Below, piece by piece: positions 1 through 8,713 of a stretch of DNA of 64,000 nucleotides. The notes under the pieces were generated by a model. It was not told the origin of the DNA. It did no database searches and saw only the letters and a program-made list of their open reading frames with translations. Each line of letters starts with the position of its first letter. Position 1 is the stretch's first letter. The DNA is from Bacillus litorisediminis (GTDB taxonomy: Bacteria; Bacillota; Bacilli; Bacillales; JC228), in the NCBI RefSeq assembly GCF_022808645.1, contig NZ_JAKZKT010000001.1, forward strand, positions 124,001 to 188,000. The letters are read 5' to 3'. The position numbers and the translations under genes are program-made.

Positions 1-3
1 AGT

Positions 4-513
4 CTAAAACGAAACTTCTTTTACTCCCAACTCTGTCTCTTCTCCCCATCCTTTACAAGCATCAATCCATCCTTTGGCAGATGAATATTTGTATAGTTCG
101 TCAATCGTCAATTCAATGGCTGAGTTGGTACTGCCGCATGCCGGAAAAACGGTCACAAAACGCTGCAGTGAAACATCTAGATAAACATCTAATTGTTTCT
201 TTAGTCCAAATGGACAAACACCGCCAATCATATGACCGGTATTCTCAAGCACTTCATCTGGTGTAAGCATGCGAGCCTTAAAGCCAAAAACTTCCCGGAA
301 TTTCTTGTTATCGACTTTTGCATCTCCAGCAGCGACAATTAGAAGTGCATGATCGTTTTCTCCTCTGAAGGACAATGTTTTTGCAATGCGGGCAGGGATG
401 ACGCCAATGGTGTCAGCTGCCTGTTCAACCGTAGCACTGGAAGACGCAAATTCCATAATATCCTGTTCCCGATTCCACTGTTTAAAATGTGCCTTTACAC
501 TTTCGAGTGACAC
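4..513 (-). CDS. YbaK/ProX-type aminoacyl-tRNA deacylase
   Basis: A roughly 169-aa YbaK/aaRS-associated domain protein. This family hydrolyses misacylated tRNAs such as Cys- or Ala-tRNA(Pro) in the cytoplasm. Visible family features are the lysine in RIAKTLSF, the DAKVDNKKFREVFG region and the IGGVCPFGL loop that lines the active site. The frame is open further upstream, but the only SD-like run (AAAGGATGAGG) sits directly before GTG at 513; the ATG at 522 touches AAAGG with no spacer, so GTG 513 is preferred. It is a stand-alone editing domain, not fused to a synthetase. The exact tRNA substrate cannot be read from sequence. Confidence 0.85.
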   Translation of the reverse strand: MSLESVKAHFKQWNREQDIMEFASSSATVEQAADTIGVIPARIAKTLSFRGENDHALLIVAAGDAKVDNKKFREVFGFKARMLTPDEVLENTGHMIGGVCPFGLKKQLDVYLDVSLQRFVTVFPACGSTNSAIELTIDELYKYSSAKGWIDACKGWGEETELGVKEVSF

Positions 514-595
514 CTTCCTCATCCTTTCTTGGCAAATTTTATATGTAATGCTTAACACTTTACTACTTATTAAAATACAATACAACTCTATGGAA

Positions 596-1243
596 CTAGT
601 TTCCGTTTTTCGGAAACCTCCCTGCAAACCTTCTATAGATATAAAAACAAAGCATTAACCAAACCAATCCTAAGGCATATCCCCCTATTACATCTGAAGG
701 ATAATGAACATGAAGAATAATCCGGCTCATTCCAGAAACGAATGAGATCAGAAGACAAATGGAATAAATGATTAGTTTCGCCGAACTTGATTTCATCTCT
801 TTTGCAATGAAAAATGCCAATAACACATAAAAGCAGATCGATACCATGGCATGTCCACTTGGAAAAGCAAACTCTTCTTCCATAATCACAGCTGATTCAG
901 GTCTTTGGCGGCCAACCGATTCCTTAATCCAGCTTTTTAAAAGATTGCTGCCCGCAACACCAAGGACAAGCACAGCCATGCCTAAATAATTTTTTCGCAT
1001 AAACCATAGCCAAAGCAACAGAAAAAATGCGCCTCCTCCGATGACTAACCCAGATCCCACTATCGTTACTTTTTCAGCAAAAGCTATGAGACCTTCATTC
1101 GAAATCGAATCTGCTAAGCGAAACAGAGCGGAATCAAATGGTGTAAGTTCTGCTTTCTGTGCAATTGAAAGCATCCAAATAAAAATAATCATAGCGGTAA
1201 TAGAAATTAAATATTGTACATTGATGACAGAATGTTTCTTCAA
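596..1243 (-). CDS. PAP2 superfamily membrane phosphatase
   Basis: A 215-aa integral membrane protein with about six hydrophobic segments and all three PAP2 motifs: KESVGRQRP (about 107-115), PSGH (128-131) and SRIILHVHYPSD (173-184). These carry the Lys/Arg phosphate ligands and the catalytic histidines. The family dephosphorylates undecaprenyl diphosphate, phosphatidic acid or similar lipid phosphates at the outer face of the membrane. Translation starts at TTG 1243 behind a perfect AAAGGAGGAG site. The substrate is unresolved; a BcrC-like undecaprenyl-diphosphatase or a phosphatidylglycerophosphatase are both possible. Confidence 0.85.
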   Translation of the reverse strand: MKKHSVINVQYLISITAMIIFIWMLSIAQKAELTPFDSALFRLADSISNEGLIAFAEKVTIVGSGLVIGGGAFFLLLWLWFMRKNYLGMAVLVLGVAGSNLLKSWIKESVGRQRPESAVIMEEEFAFPSGHAMVSICFYVLLAFFIAKEMKSSSAKLIIYSICLLISFVSGMSRIILHVHYPSDVIGGYALGLVWLMLCFYIYRRFAGRFPKNGN

Positions 1244-1372
1244 AAGGTTCTCCTCCTTTTTACCTAATTTTTATTAAAGGGGTTGGCTTGGAAAATATCA
1301 ATCTTTTTTTGTTTTCTTCAAAAAAGTTTGACAACATGCTATAATTATTTGAAATTATGAGGGGGTTAGCAA

Positions 1373-2569
1373 ATGGAAACGAAACTTTTTCAGAAGCTTG
1401 AACAGTACTATGATGAAATGGTTTCAATCAGACGATATCTGCATCAGCATCCTGAGCTTTCATTCAAAGAATTTGAGACTGCTAAATATATTGAAAACTA
1501 TTATCGTGAGCTTGGCGTTTCAGTTAAAGGTAATGTAGGCGGAAATGGTGTTGTGGCAAGAATTAAAGGAGCAAAGCCCGGTCTTACTGTGGCGTTGCGT
1601 GCTGATTTTGACGCACTCCCGATTCAGGACGAAAAAGATGTTCCTTACAAATCTACAATTCCAGGTGTGATGCATGCATGCGGACATGACGGACATACAG
1701 CTACCCTTTTAGTATTAGGAAAAGTTCTTCATGAACTGAAAGATCAACTTGAAGGGGAATACGTTTTGATTCATCAGCATGCTGAAGAATTTGCACCAGG
1801 CGGAGCGATTAGCATGATTGAAGATGGCTGCTTAGAAGGTGTTGATGTTATCTTTGGTACTCACTTATGGTCAACAGAACCTTTAGGCACAATTCAATAC
1901 CGTGTCGGACCTATAATGGCAGCTGCCGACCGATTTGAAATTACAATCCAGGGTCAAGGCGGGCATGGGGCGCAGCCTCACCGAACTAGAGATGCAATTG
2001 TGACAGCTTCCCAATTAGTGGTTCATCTCCAGCAAATCATAGCCAGACGTGTGAATCCGATTGAATCAGGTGTTGTAACAGTTGCATCCTTTGTTGCCGA
2101 AAATGCATTTAATGTCATTGCAGATAAAGCAAAACTTGCAGGGACAGTCCGCACCTTTAGCGAAGACATACGCGATCAAATTGAAGAAGAAATTGAAACG
2201 ATACTTAAAGGTGTTTGCTTAGCTAATAAAAGCGAATACGTATATGACTATTATCGTGGTTATCCTGCTGTTGTTAACCATGAAACGGAAACCCAATACT
2301 TAGTTAATATCGCTAATCAAATTCCGGAAGTACTTACTGTTCAAGAAACGGAGCCACATATGGGCGGAGAAGATTTCGCTTATTATTTACAGCATGTAAG
2401 AGGAACGTTCTTCTTCACCGGTGCAAAACCAGATGGAGTTGAAACAGCGTATCCGCACCATCACCCACGCTTTGATTTCAATGAAAAAGCGATGTTGGTT
2501 GCAGCCAAAACACTAGGTTCTGCTGCTATTCACGCACACCAGGAAGAAAAAGTGGAAGTTTCCAATTAA
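1373..2569 (+). CDS. yhaA: M20-family N-acyl-amino-acid amidohydrolase (YhaA)
   Basis: A 398-aa metal-dependent amidohydrolase of the M20D (IAL/ILR/HipO-like) type that releases amino acids from N-acyl conjugates. Visible metal and catalytic motifs are HACGHDGH (about 101-108), the HQHAEE segment (about 134-139) and the late GGEDFAYY and PHHHPRFD motifs. The start follows a GAGGGGG site. It converges on ecsC, as yhaA does in B. subtilis. The stop is followed at once by a terminator hairpin shared with the ecs operon. The natural acyl substrate is unknown. Confidence 0.88.
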   Translation: METKLFQKLEQYYDEMVSIRRYLHQHPELSFKEFETAKYIENYYRELGVSVKGNVGGNGVVARIKGAKPGLTVALRADFDALPIQDEKDVPYKSTIPGVMHACGHDGHTATLLVLGKVLHELKDQLEGEYVLIHQHAEEFAPGGAISMIEDGCLEGVDVIFGTHLWSTEPLGTIQYRVGPIMAAADRFEITIQGQGGHGAQPHRTRDAIVTASQLVVHLQQIIARRVNPIESGVVTVASFVAENAFNVIADKAKLAGTVRTFSEDIRDQIEEEIETILKGVCLANKSEYVYDYYRGYPAVVNHETETQYLVNIANQIPEVLTVQETEPHMGGEDFAYYLQHVRGTFFFTGAKPDGVETAYPHHHPRFDFNEKAMLVAAKTLGSAAIHAHQEEKVEVSN

Positions 2570-2575
2570 CAAAAA

Positions 2576-2608
2576 GGGTCTGAACCTCTTTAATGGGGGT
2601 CAGACCCT
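2576..2608. terminator. Bidirectional terminator between yhaA and ecsC
   Basis: The arms GGGTCTGA and TCAGACCC flank a loop of about 16 nt. The right arm is at the same time the last codons and the stop (TGA) of ecsC on the minus strand, so the hairpin overlaps that gene. Confidence 0.7.
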
Positions 2609-3307
2609 AAAATATCTCATTCGGTAAGCAAATTTTGCCGTTTCACCCAATTGATCGAGCAATTGATAATTCACATAGAAACCTACTATCGCACCAATTC
2701 CCGGTACAAGCTGCAACAGTTTTTTAATATCCAGGTAATCCCGATATTCTTGCTGAAAGGTTTGCCAATCCAGCTGCATTAATACCTCCTTTTTATCTTC
2801 CCAATCTTCTAATATCGTTAGGGTTTCTTTTCTTTTTTCATCACTCGAAAACGCTAATAAAAAAACATACAAAATATATATCCGGTTTTCATATTCTTTT
2901 GGATCATACCCGTAAATACTTGAAACATCATATAAAAACTTCAATTTAATCGAGAGCAGCAGCGGGAAATCAGCCAATCCTAAAAAAATCCCCCCTGCAC
3001 CCGTACCTGCTCCTTCAATAGCGGCTGTTTTTTTATAAAAACCTACTTTTTCAAGTGCAAGCTTCTCTCTTTGTTCTAACTCAACTCCCACAAGCGGTTC
3101 GATACTTTTGATACTAGAACCGGCAAGTGCAGTTTGAACCATTCCCTTAATGCCTTCTGTAATGACAGTATGAATTTTTTTTGGAATCCATTGATTTATT
3201 TTAGTTTGTACCCGTTTAGCAGTACGATTCAATGAACTTGATTTTTTAGTTTGTTTCATTTTCCAAAATTCCAGTTCAGCAAGAGCTCGCTGTTCATAAT
3301 CAGTCAT
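2600..3307 (-). CDS. ecsC: EcsC family protein
   Basis: A 235-aa EcsC-domain protein, third gene of the ecsABC operon. The N-terminal half is charged and probably cytoplasmic. A Gly/Ala-rich hydrophobic stretch (GAGTGAGGIFLGLADFPLLL, about 102-121) and a second near the C-terminus (LVPGIGAIVGFYVNYQLL) suggest membrane association. The ATG follows a GGGGGAG site. EcsC is the least understood member; in B. subtilis it is dispensable for the secretion and competence phenotypes of ecsA/ecsB mutants. The last codons form one arm of the downstream terminator. Confidence 0.88.
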   Translation of the reverse strand: MTDYEQRALAELEFWKMKQTKKSSSLNRTAKRVQTKINQWIPKKIHTVITEGIKGMVQTALAGSSIKSIEPLVGVELEQREKLALEKVGFYKKTAAIEGAGTGAGGIFLGLADFPLLLSIKLKFLYDVSSIYGYDPKEYENRIYILYVFLLAFSSDEKRKETLTILEDWEDKKEVLMQLDWQTFQQEYRDYLDIKKLLQLVPGIGAIVGFYVNYQLLDQLGETAKFAYRMRYFRV

Positions 3308-3334
3308 TGTTTACTCCCCCTGCCTTATTAGGCT

Positions 3335-4537
3335 TTAAACATGATCCTTTTGAATTCTTCTTCCGATATAGAACTTCATAAAGAAGATGATAAAAAGATA
3401 CCCCAATACGATACTGATTACGAAAAAGACCCATTCTTGGTGCAATAAAAACACACTCGATAACACAATCAGCTGCACTAAAAGAATAGCGGTTAAAAAA
3501 CGGATAAAGGATTGCACTCGGATTTTGGCCTGAACCGGATAAAGCCTGACCCAGAGAAGATGAGCATTCTGCTTAAACAATGGGACGAGCTGAAATCCAG
3601 TTAAATAAAGAGTGATTAAAGTCGCCAAAAGAATTTGCCATTCAGTTTCGAGCAGAAAACTTACAATGTAGCCAATAACAGATAATCGGATGGTCAATCC
3701 AAAATAATCTCCATATCTGACATACGTCCGTGAAAATAAATAAAGATAGCCATTGTTCGTTACATGTTTTGCTGGCAGGAGAATATCAAGCAGACTTCTT
3801 CTCTTAACACGGCTCTTTAATTTTGGAACATCAGTAAACATATTGGCAAAACGGTAAAACTGAAACGTTCTTTGAATATCATCTTGAATAAGATCATCCC
3901 ACTTTAAGAGCTTATTCCTTGTATTTGTGTAAACGGCTGCCAATAAAATCAGGAGAATTATAAAAGTAATAACTGTAAAGAGGTATGCTGCCTCAAGATA
4001 AAAATACAAAGCCACTGCATTCACTAGATATCGGACAATAGAACTGTAAGTTCGGACCTGGCCTTTTTCTTTCATAACCATCCAGCGCAGCCAAAGATTC
4101 AATGTCTTCAAAACAAGGATAAACATCAAAATGGAGCCATAAGACTGTATTCCATTCACTTGGCTGTACATTGGATACAAGACGAACAGCAATAACGCTA
4201 ATGCAATCGACTGAATGATAAAACTATAGATCCCAGATCGCCAAAAATAGGTGCGCATCCGCGTTTCTGCCGGAAGTAAAAAGGCTTGATCGGCTTCATG
4301 CAAAAAAGTGGCTATGCGACTTCTCGTGATTAATAACGGAAGAAGCAGCGCCATTATGATTGATGCCGGAAAATCAGCTTCAACAGTTTGCAGCCAAGCC
4401 TGATACTGAAGCGCACCACCAGTAACAACAAACACAAGTACAATTAACAGATGATCATTAAACATGTAGCGCAAGTACTTCTGATAATCCTTTATATGTG
4501 CCTGAAATCGTTCAATCCATAGCCTTTGACTATTCAT
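3335..4537 (-). CDS. ecsB: ABC transporter permease EcsB
   Basis: A 400-aa polytopic membrane protein of the EcsB family with about ten hydrophobic segments. It overlaps the end of ecsA by 8 nt, indicating translational coupling. With the EcsA ATPase it forms a transporter needed for normal protein secretion, competence and regulated intramembrane proteolysis by RasP in B. subtilis. The transported substrate is still debated (peptides and quorum signals have been proposed for relatives). Confidence 0.9.
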   Translation of the reverse strand: MNSQRLWIERFQAHIKDYQKYLRYMFNDHLLIVLVFVVTGGALQYQAWLQTVEADFPASIIMALLLPLLITRSRIATFLHEADQAFLLPAETRMRTYFWRSGIYSFIIQSIALALLLFVLYPMYSQVNGIQSYGSILMFILVLKTLNLWLRWMVMKEKGQVRTYSSIVRYLVNAVALYFYLEAAYLFTVITFIILLILLAAVYTNTRNKLLKWDDLIQDDIQRTFQFYRFANMFTDVPKLKSRVKRRSLLDILLPAKHVTNNGYLYLFSRTYVRYGDYFGLTIRLSVIGYIVSFLLETEWQILLATLITLYLTGFQLVPLFKQNAHLLWVRLYPVQAKIRVQSFIRFLTAILLVQLIVLSSVFLLHQEWVFFVISIVLGYLFIIFFMKFYIGRRIQKDHV

Positions 4538-5273
4538 CTCTATCCTGTCCCTTTGTTAAATGTAAATACATATCATCCAAATTTGCATGAGGCATCCCGC
4601 AAAATTCCCGTAACTCAGTTAACGTTCCCTTAGCTATAATCTTTCCGTTATGTATGATGATAAAGCGGTCACAATATCGCTCTGCTGTTGCTAAAATATG
4701 AGTCGACATCAGAATGCCGGCACCCTTTTCTTTCTCTTTTTGAAGGAGATTAAGCAGCGACTGAATCGCAATCGGATCTAATCCGACAAATGGCTCATCA
4801 ATTATATACAGCTTCGGCTCGACCAAAAAGGCACACATTATCATAACCTTTTGCTTCATTCCCTTTGAAAAATGAGCAGGGAACCACCCAAGCCGCTTTT
4901 CCATGCGAAATTCTTTCAAAAGCGCCTCTTTTCGTTTATTTGCCTTCTTCTCATCGATTCCGTACATCATGGAAGTTAAGGCAAAATGCTCCTCAAGCGT
5001 TAATTCCTCGTACAAAACTGGTGTTTCTGGAATATATGATAATTTTTTGCGATAGGCCTCTGTATCCTGATTGATCGTGATTCCGTCAAGTGTAATAGTT
5101 CCTTTTTGCTGTTCCAATAATCCAATAATATGTTTAATCGTTGTACTTTTACCGGCTCCATTTAATCCAATTAATGCAACCAATTCTCCTTGATTTACAT
5201 CAAAGTCTATATCATGAATGACGGGCTTTCTTGTGTAACCCCCGCTTAACTGCTTCACACTCAGTAAAGACAT
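4530..5273 (-). CDS. ecsA: ABC transporter ATP-binding protein EcsA
   Basis: A 247-aa ATPase subunit. Walker A is GLNGAGKST (36-44), the signature is the variant FSKGMKQK (about 135-142) in place of LSGGQ, as is usual for this exporter subfamily, and Walker B is LYIIDEP (155-161) followed by the D-loop GLDP. It is the first gene of ecsABC and is divergent from hit across a long intergenic region. It energises EcsB. Confidence 0.93.
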   Translation of the reverse strand: MSLLSVKQLSGGYTRKPVIHDIDFDVNQGELVALIGLNGAGKSTTIKHIIGLLEQQKGTITLDGITINQDTEAYRKKLSYIPETPVLYEELTLEEHFALTSMMYGIDEKKANKRKEALLKEFRMEKRLGWFPAHFSKGMKQKVMIMCAFLVEPKLYIIDEPFVGLDPIAIQSLLNLLQKEKEKGAGILMSTHILATAERYCDRFIIIHNGKIIAKGTLTELREFCGMPHANLDDMYLHLTKGQDRDE

Positions 5274-5528
5274 GTCGTTTCCTCCAAGCTTTCTTTTGTT
5301 TGCCTATATCGTACCAAATTCTACATAAAAATCACTAATTTTATCTATTGACTAACTCAACTGGTCCTGTTTTCCAGTTATGTATTTACCGATAATGTGC
5401 ATTCTAATTTGTGAAGGGGAAAGCACTTGAAAGTCATATAGATCAACACCTTAGAACAGTCAGTTCACCATAAGGGGATGGTCGTGTTGCACGGAGAGTG
5501 GAAAAATCGATAACGCCAGCATTATAGA

Positions 5529-5663
5529 ATGACACATTCAAAATGGGGTGTTTATCAAAGATACAACCACTGTAAGCTCTTTAAAGGTCCTGAGATCTTG
5601 AGCTCTGTCACACTCTAACCAAGCAAGCTATGACACATTCGAAAATGGGGTGTTTGTTAAAGA
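5529..5663. repeat. Pair of ~33-nt direct repeats in the ecsA-hit intergenic region
   Basis: ATGACACATTC(G)AAAATGGGGTGTTT occurs at 5529-5561 and again at 5630-5663 with only a few differences. Each copy contains an internal dyad, ACACATT pairing with AATGGGGTGT with a small bulge. The surrounding 5274-5809 stretch (about 540 nt) has no convincing protein gene; it also holds a terminator-like hairpin at 5702-5735. It may be a regulatory site pair or part of a non-coding RNA. Confidence 0.6.
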
Positions 5664-5701
5664 AAATATATGAGGTTTTTCAAAAAGCAATCCCCTTCAA
5701 G

Positions 5702-5740
5702 AGGCGGAATCCAATACGCGGATTTCGCCTTCTTTATATT
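5702..5740 (+). terminator. Terminator-like hairpin upstream of hit
   Basis: The arms AGGCGGAATCC and GGATTTCGCCT (one mismatch) enclose a 7-nt loop and are followed by the moderately U-rich TCTTTATATT. No coding gene lies directly upstream on this strand, so it would end either an unannotated small RNA or a leader transcript. A candidate hit promoter (TTTTCA/TACAAT, about 5757-5784) follows it. Confidence 0.5.
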
Positions 5741-5809
5741 AGGCGGTGTGGAACTTTTTTCACCTTAAGGATTGTGGTACAATGTTCCAAAAAGAGAAGG
5801 AGTTGTCCC

Positions 5810-6247
5810 GTGTTGAGCGATTGCATTTTTTGTAAAATCATTAATGGGGAAATCCCAGGTGCTAAAGTTTATGAAAATGAACATGTTCTAGCCTTCCTTG
5901 ATATTAGTCAAGTAACAAAGGGTCATACATTGGTTGTACCAAAAGTACATAAGGAAAATGTATTCGAACTTACTCCTGAAATTGCAAAACAAATATTTGA
6001 AGTGGTTCCTTCTATTGCAAATGCCATTAAAGAAGCATATCAGCCAATCGGTCTTAACCTTTTAAACAATAATGGCCAGGAAGCTGGCCAGTCAGTTTTC
6101 CATTATCATATGCATATCATCCCTCGCTATGGAAAAGGCGATGGCTTTGGTGCCGTTTGGAAATCTCATCAAAATGAATATACCGGTGAGAAATTACAGG
6201 CGATTGCAAGTGAAATTAGTCAAAAAATAAACAATAGCAATTCATAA
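5810..6247 (+). CDS. hit: HIT family nucleotide hydrolase/transferase
   Basis: A 145-aa histidine-triad protein. Zinc-binding residues are seen in DCIFCKI, and the catalytic triad motif HYHMHIIPR lies near residue 100. The family hydrolyses AMP-linked substrates (AMP-NH2, aminoacyl-adenylates). The open frame runs upstream to 5630, but that part shows no conservation; AGAAGGAG at 5794-5802 points to GTG 5810 (or TTG 5813), giving the usual length of the B. subtilis protein. It is divergent from ecsA, as in B. subtilis. Confidence 0.93.
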   Translation: MLSDCIFCKIINGEIPGAKVYENEHVLAFLDISQVTKGHTLVVPKVHKENVFELTPEIAKQIFEVVPSIANAIKEAYQPIGLNLLNNNGQEAGQSVFHYHMHIIPRYGKGDGFGAVWKSHQNEYTGEKLQAIASEISQKINNSNS

Positions 6248-6335
6248 ATAATTTGAACGTTTTCAAATGTTAGGACTTATGATATACTAAGAAAAATCTC
6301 GCTATAGACCATGAGGGTACTATAGGAGGTATCGA

Positions 6336-6370
6336 AAGATTAGTTTAGTTTAGATGAGGAGAGATGAGAA
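6336..6370 (+). promoter_or_regulatory. TRAP-like NAG repeat over the trpP ribosome-binding site
   Basis: Seven NAGNN units stand in strict 5-nt register: AAG at 6336, TAG at 6341, 6346 and 6351, GAG at 6356, 6361 and 6366. The units at 6356-6370 contain the SD (GAGGAGAG) and run up to the ATG at 6373. TRAP (MtrB) binds such G/UAG repeats when loaded with tryptophan, and B. subtilis trpP is known to be repressed in this way at translation. Additional TAG and GAG triplets occur at 6323-6328. Whether this organism encodes mtrB is not visible here. Confidence 0.8.
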
Positions 6371-6372
6371 AT

Positions 6373-6912
6373 ATGAAAACGAAAGAACTCGTTTTGCTTG
6401 CGTTGCTAATCGCAATGGGAGCAGTATTGCACATAGTAGTTCCTCCTTTTATTGGTGGAATGAAGCCAGATTTGCTTTTAATTATGATGTTTTTAGGAAT
6501 TATTCTGTTTCCTAGAGTCGGGAATGTTCTGCTAGTTGGTCTGGCTGCAGGTATTATATCCGCATTAACCACTGGTTTTCCAGGCGGTCAAATTCCAAAT
6601 ATCATTGACAAGCTGGTTACAGCTTTTATCTTTTTTGCCTTATTTATAGTTTTGAACAAAATTGCAGCTCATGTGGCAACGGTTACCATCCTTACGGCAA
6701 TCGGTACTTTTATTTCTGGAATGATCTTCTTGGGCTCTGCATTTATTTTGTTCGGATTACCTGATGCTTTTCTAGCATTAGCAACAGGAGTAGTTTTGCC
6801 AGCTGTAGGCTTAAATGCCGTTTTTATGTTAATTATATACCCAATTGCGTTAAAGTTATCTGGAAGATTACAGCTCCAAGCACCATCCACACAGGCAGTT
6901 ATAAAAAAATAA
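6373..6912 (+). CDS. trpP: Tryptophan transporter TrpP
   Basis: A 179-aa membrane protein with five to six hydrophobic segments, beginning MKTKELVLLALL as in the TrpP family (ECF S-component-like fold). Conserved segments are PPFIGGMKPD, GIILFPRVGNVL and TGFPGGQIPNIIDK. It imports tryptophan. ATG 6364 lies inside the SD; ATG 6373 has proper spacing and the family N-terminus. The TRAP-like repeat over its SD implies repression by tryptophan. A strong terminator follows. Confidence 0.92.
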   Translation: MKTKELVLLALLIAMGAVLHIVVPPFIGGMKPDLLLIMMFLGIILFPRVGNVLLVGLAAGIISALTTGFPGGQIPNIIDKLVTAFIFFALFIVLNKIAAHVATVTILTAIGTFISGMIFLGSAFILFGLPDAFLALATGVVLPAVGLNAVFMLIIYPIALKLSGRLQLQAPSTQAVIKK

Positions 6913-6918
6913 AATTCC

Positions 6919-6951
6919 AAAGCCTAGGCTCCTACAAAGCCTAGGCTTTTT
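6919..6951 (+). terminator. trpP terminator
   Basis: AAAGCCTAGGCT, a 7-nt loop, AGCCTAGGCTTTTT. Each arm is itself palindromic. Confidence 0.85.
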
Positions 6952-6964
6952 ACATGGGTTTCGG

Positions 6965-7162
6965 TTATCCTGCAGGAATATATAAAAGGATCACGCCCAG
7001 CAGCAAGGAGACTACAGCAAAGGTGCTTAAGGTTTGGATTTTTTTGCGGACAACGGTTTTAGGCGGATACATTTTAGATCTTTTTAAAACCATCACATAA
7101 TGTATAGCAGCTGCAAATAAAAGAAAGCTGATGATAAAAAAGAGTAATGTAATCATGATCAA
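6965..7162 (-). CDS. Small two-TM membrane protein, unknown
   Basis: About 65 aa with two hydrophobic helices (ITLLFFIISFLLFAAAIHYV and STFAVVSLLLGVILLYI) separated by a basic linker KRSKMYPPKTVVRKK. The SD GAGGGGG points to TTG 7162 (6 nt away) or ATG 7156 (12 nt). I do not recognise a family. It lies between trpP and yhaH on the opposite strand and shares the trpP terminator region. Confidence 0.6.
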   Translation of the reverse strand: MIMITLLFFIISFLLFAAAIHYVMVLKRSKMYPPKTVVRKKIQTLSTFAVVSLLLGVILLYIPAG

Positions 7163-7404
7163 AGAAATCCCCCTCTCAATGATGAAGCTCTGAAACACAC
7201 CTGCCTACTCTTCAGTTTTTTCATATATATGCTTCTGCAGCAATGGACATGAAACAACTTATTAATGTTTTATTGAGAAAATTTATTCATTAATTGGTTG
7301 AATATAGCTTTTACGGTTTATTTCTGCTATAAATTTTCCAATTAAAAGAGGATTTTGTTGTTTTTTGTAGAAAAAATTACATAACCTATAGTTGAGGTGA
7401 TTAC

Positions 7405-7761
7405 ATGAAACTAAAATCTTTAGTAACTGGGGCAATTGTTGGCGGAATCATCGGCGGTGTTACGGTATTGTTAACAACTCCAAGCTCTGGAAAGGTGATT
7501 CGTTCTTCTATAAAAACTGAAACAAAAGAGTGGAGTAATCTTCTCAAAAACATTCAGGAAAAAGCATTGGATGTAAAAACAGACGTTTTAAGGCTAATTT
7601 CAGAAAGTAAAAATGCTGCAAATGTTGTTCAAACCCAAATCCGGCCATCCATTGAAAAGTGGAGACATTCAATTGACCCCGAATTAGAGCAATTCAGACA
7701 GGAAATGAAGGAGATTCAGCAGCAGTATAAAATGCTAGAACGTTCAGTTTATCAAAAATAG
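7405..7761 (+). CDS. yhaH: YtxH-domain protein YhaH
   Basis: A 118-aa protein with a glycine-rich N-terminal hydrophobic helix (LVTGAIVGGIIGGVTVLL) and a charged helical remainder, the YtxH/gas-vesicle-like layout of YhaH, which has the same length in B. subtilis. The ATG follows GAGGTGATTAC. It sits directly before scoC, as in B. subtilis. Function is unknown; relatives respond to general stress. Confidence 0.82.
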   Translation: MKLKSLVTGAIVGGIIGGVTVLLTTPSSGKVIRSSIKTETKEWSNLLKNIQEKALDVKTDVLRLISESKNAANVVQTQIRPSIEKWRHSIDPELEQFRQEMKEIQQQYKMLERSVYQK

Positions 7762-7849
7762 ACTAAATTTTTGAATTTTTTTATCTTCCCTTCTATTCAT
7801 TTTACTGGCATAATAATACTAAGTAGAAGAAAGAAAAGCAGGTGATGGG

Positions 7850-8440
7850 ATGGCAGACCAATTTGGTTCAAAAAAAGAAGCAATGTTATTCTCGCAAAGA
7901 ATTGCACAATTATGCAAAGCCCTATGGAAATCTGTTGAAAAGGACTGGCAGCAATGGATAAAGCCCTATGATCTAAACATTAATGAACACCATATTTTAT
8001 GGATTACGTATCATTTAGGCGGTGCTTCTATTTCCGATGTTGCCAAGTTTGGGGTCATGCATGTATCCACAGCTTTTAATTTTTCAAAAAAATTAGAAGA
8101 GCGTGGCTTATTGACATTTTCAAAAAGAGAGAATGACAAACGGAACACCTATGTGCAAATTACTGAAAAAGGTGAAGAAATCCTTTTAAAACTGATGGAT
8201 GATTACGATCCGGAACAAAACTCCGTCTTTAACGGGGCTCTCCCATTACGGAATTTGTACGGAAAATTCCCTGATGTTTTAGAAGTGATGGCTATTGTTC
8301 GGAATATTTACGGAAAGGACTTCATGGATATTTTTGAGAAATCCTTTTCTAGCCTAGAGAATGACTTTTATGAAGAAAATGGGAGTTTTAAGAAAAAAGA
8401 GTCAAAAGATGTAAAGGAAGCAGCCGTTTCTCTTGAATAG
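7850..8440 (+). CDS. scoC: Transition-state regulator ScoC (Hpr)
   Basis: A 196-aa MarR-family DNA-binding protein. The central winged helix runs from about residue 40 to 125 ([26 protein letters not shown], then [13 protein letters not shown] and the basic wing [11 protein letters not shown]). In B. subtilis ScoC (Hpr) represses extracellular protease genes, oligopeptide permeases and sporulation functions during the transition to stationary phase. The C-terminal acidic tail (about 165-196) is variable. Position between yhaH and the prsA region supports orthology. Confidence 0.9.
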   Translation: MADQFGSKKEAMLFSQRIAQLCKALWKSVEKDWQQWIKPYDLNINEHHILWITYHLGGASISDVAKFGVMHVSTAFNFSKKLEERGLLTFSKRENDKRNTYVQITEKGEEILLKLMDDYDPEQNSVFNGALPLRNLYGKFPDVLEVMAIVRNIYGKDFMDIFEKSFSSLENDFYEENGSFKKKESKDVKEAAVSLE

Positions 8441-8713
8441 CCAAGAGTCTTATAAATTGATAAATTTGTGTTTTTAAATATTTAAATCTTTTGAATATAT
8501 CGTCTAATCTCATAGTCATAGTTGATTCCATCATTTGGAGATTCCATACTTTATTTTTTAGTAAAAAAACACCTTGATTTTGTCAAATAAATTGCTTAAA
8601 GTATGTAGGGAAGTTCGAAACGTAACTCTTTAATTCCAAATGTTAGAGAGTAAGAGATTCCTTAATTAGAATGAGAACATTAGAAATCAACAACTATGAG
8701 AAAGGTGAAAATG

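Noticed and set aside
1328-1345. TTGACA and TATAAT before yhaA as one promoter
   Set aside because: Only 6 nt separate the two boxes, so they cannot form a single sigma-A promoter.
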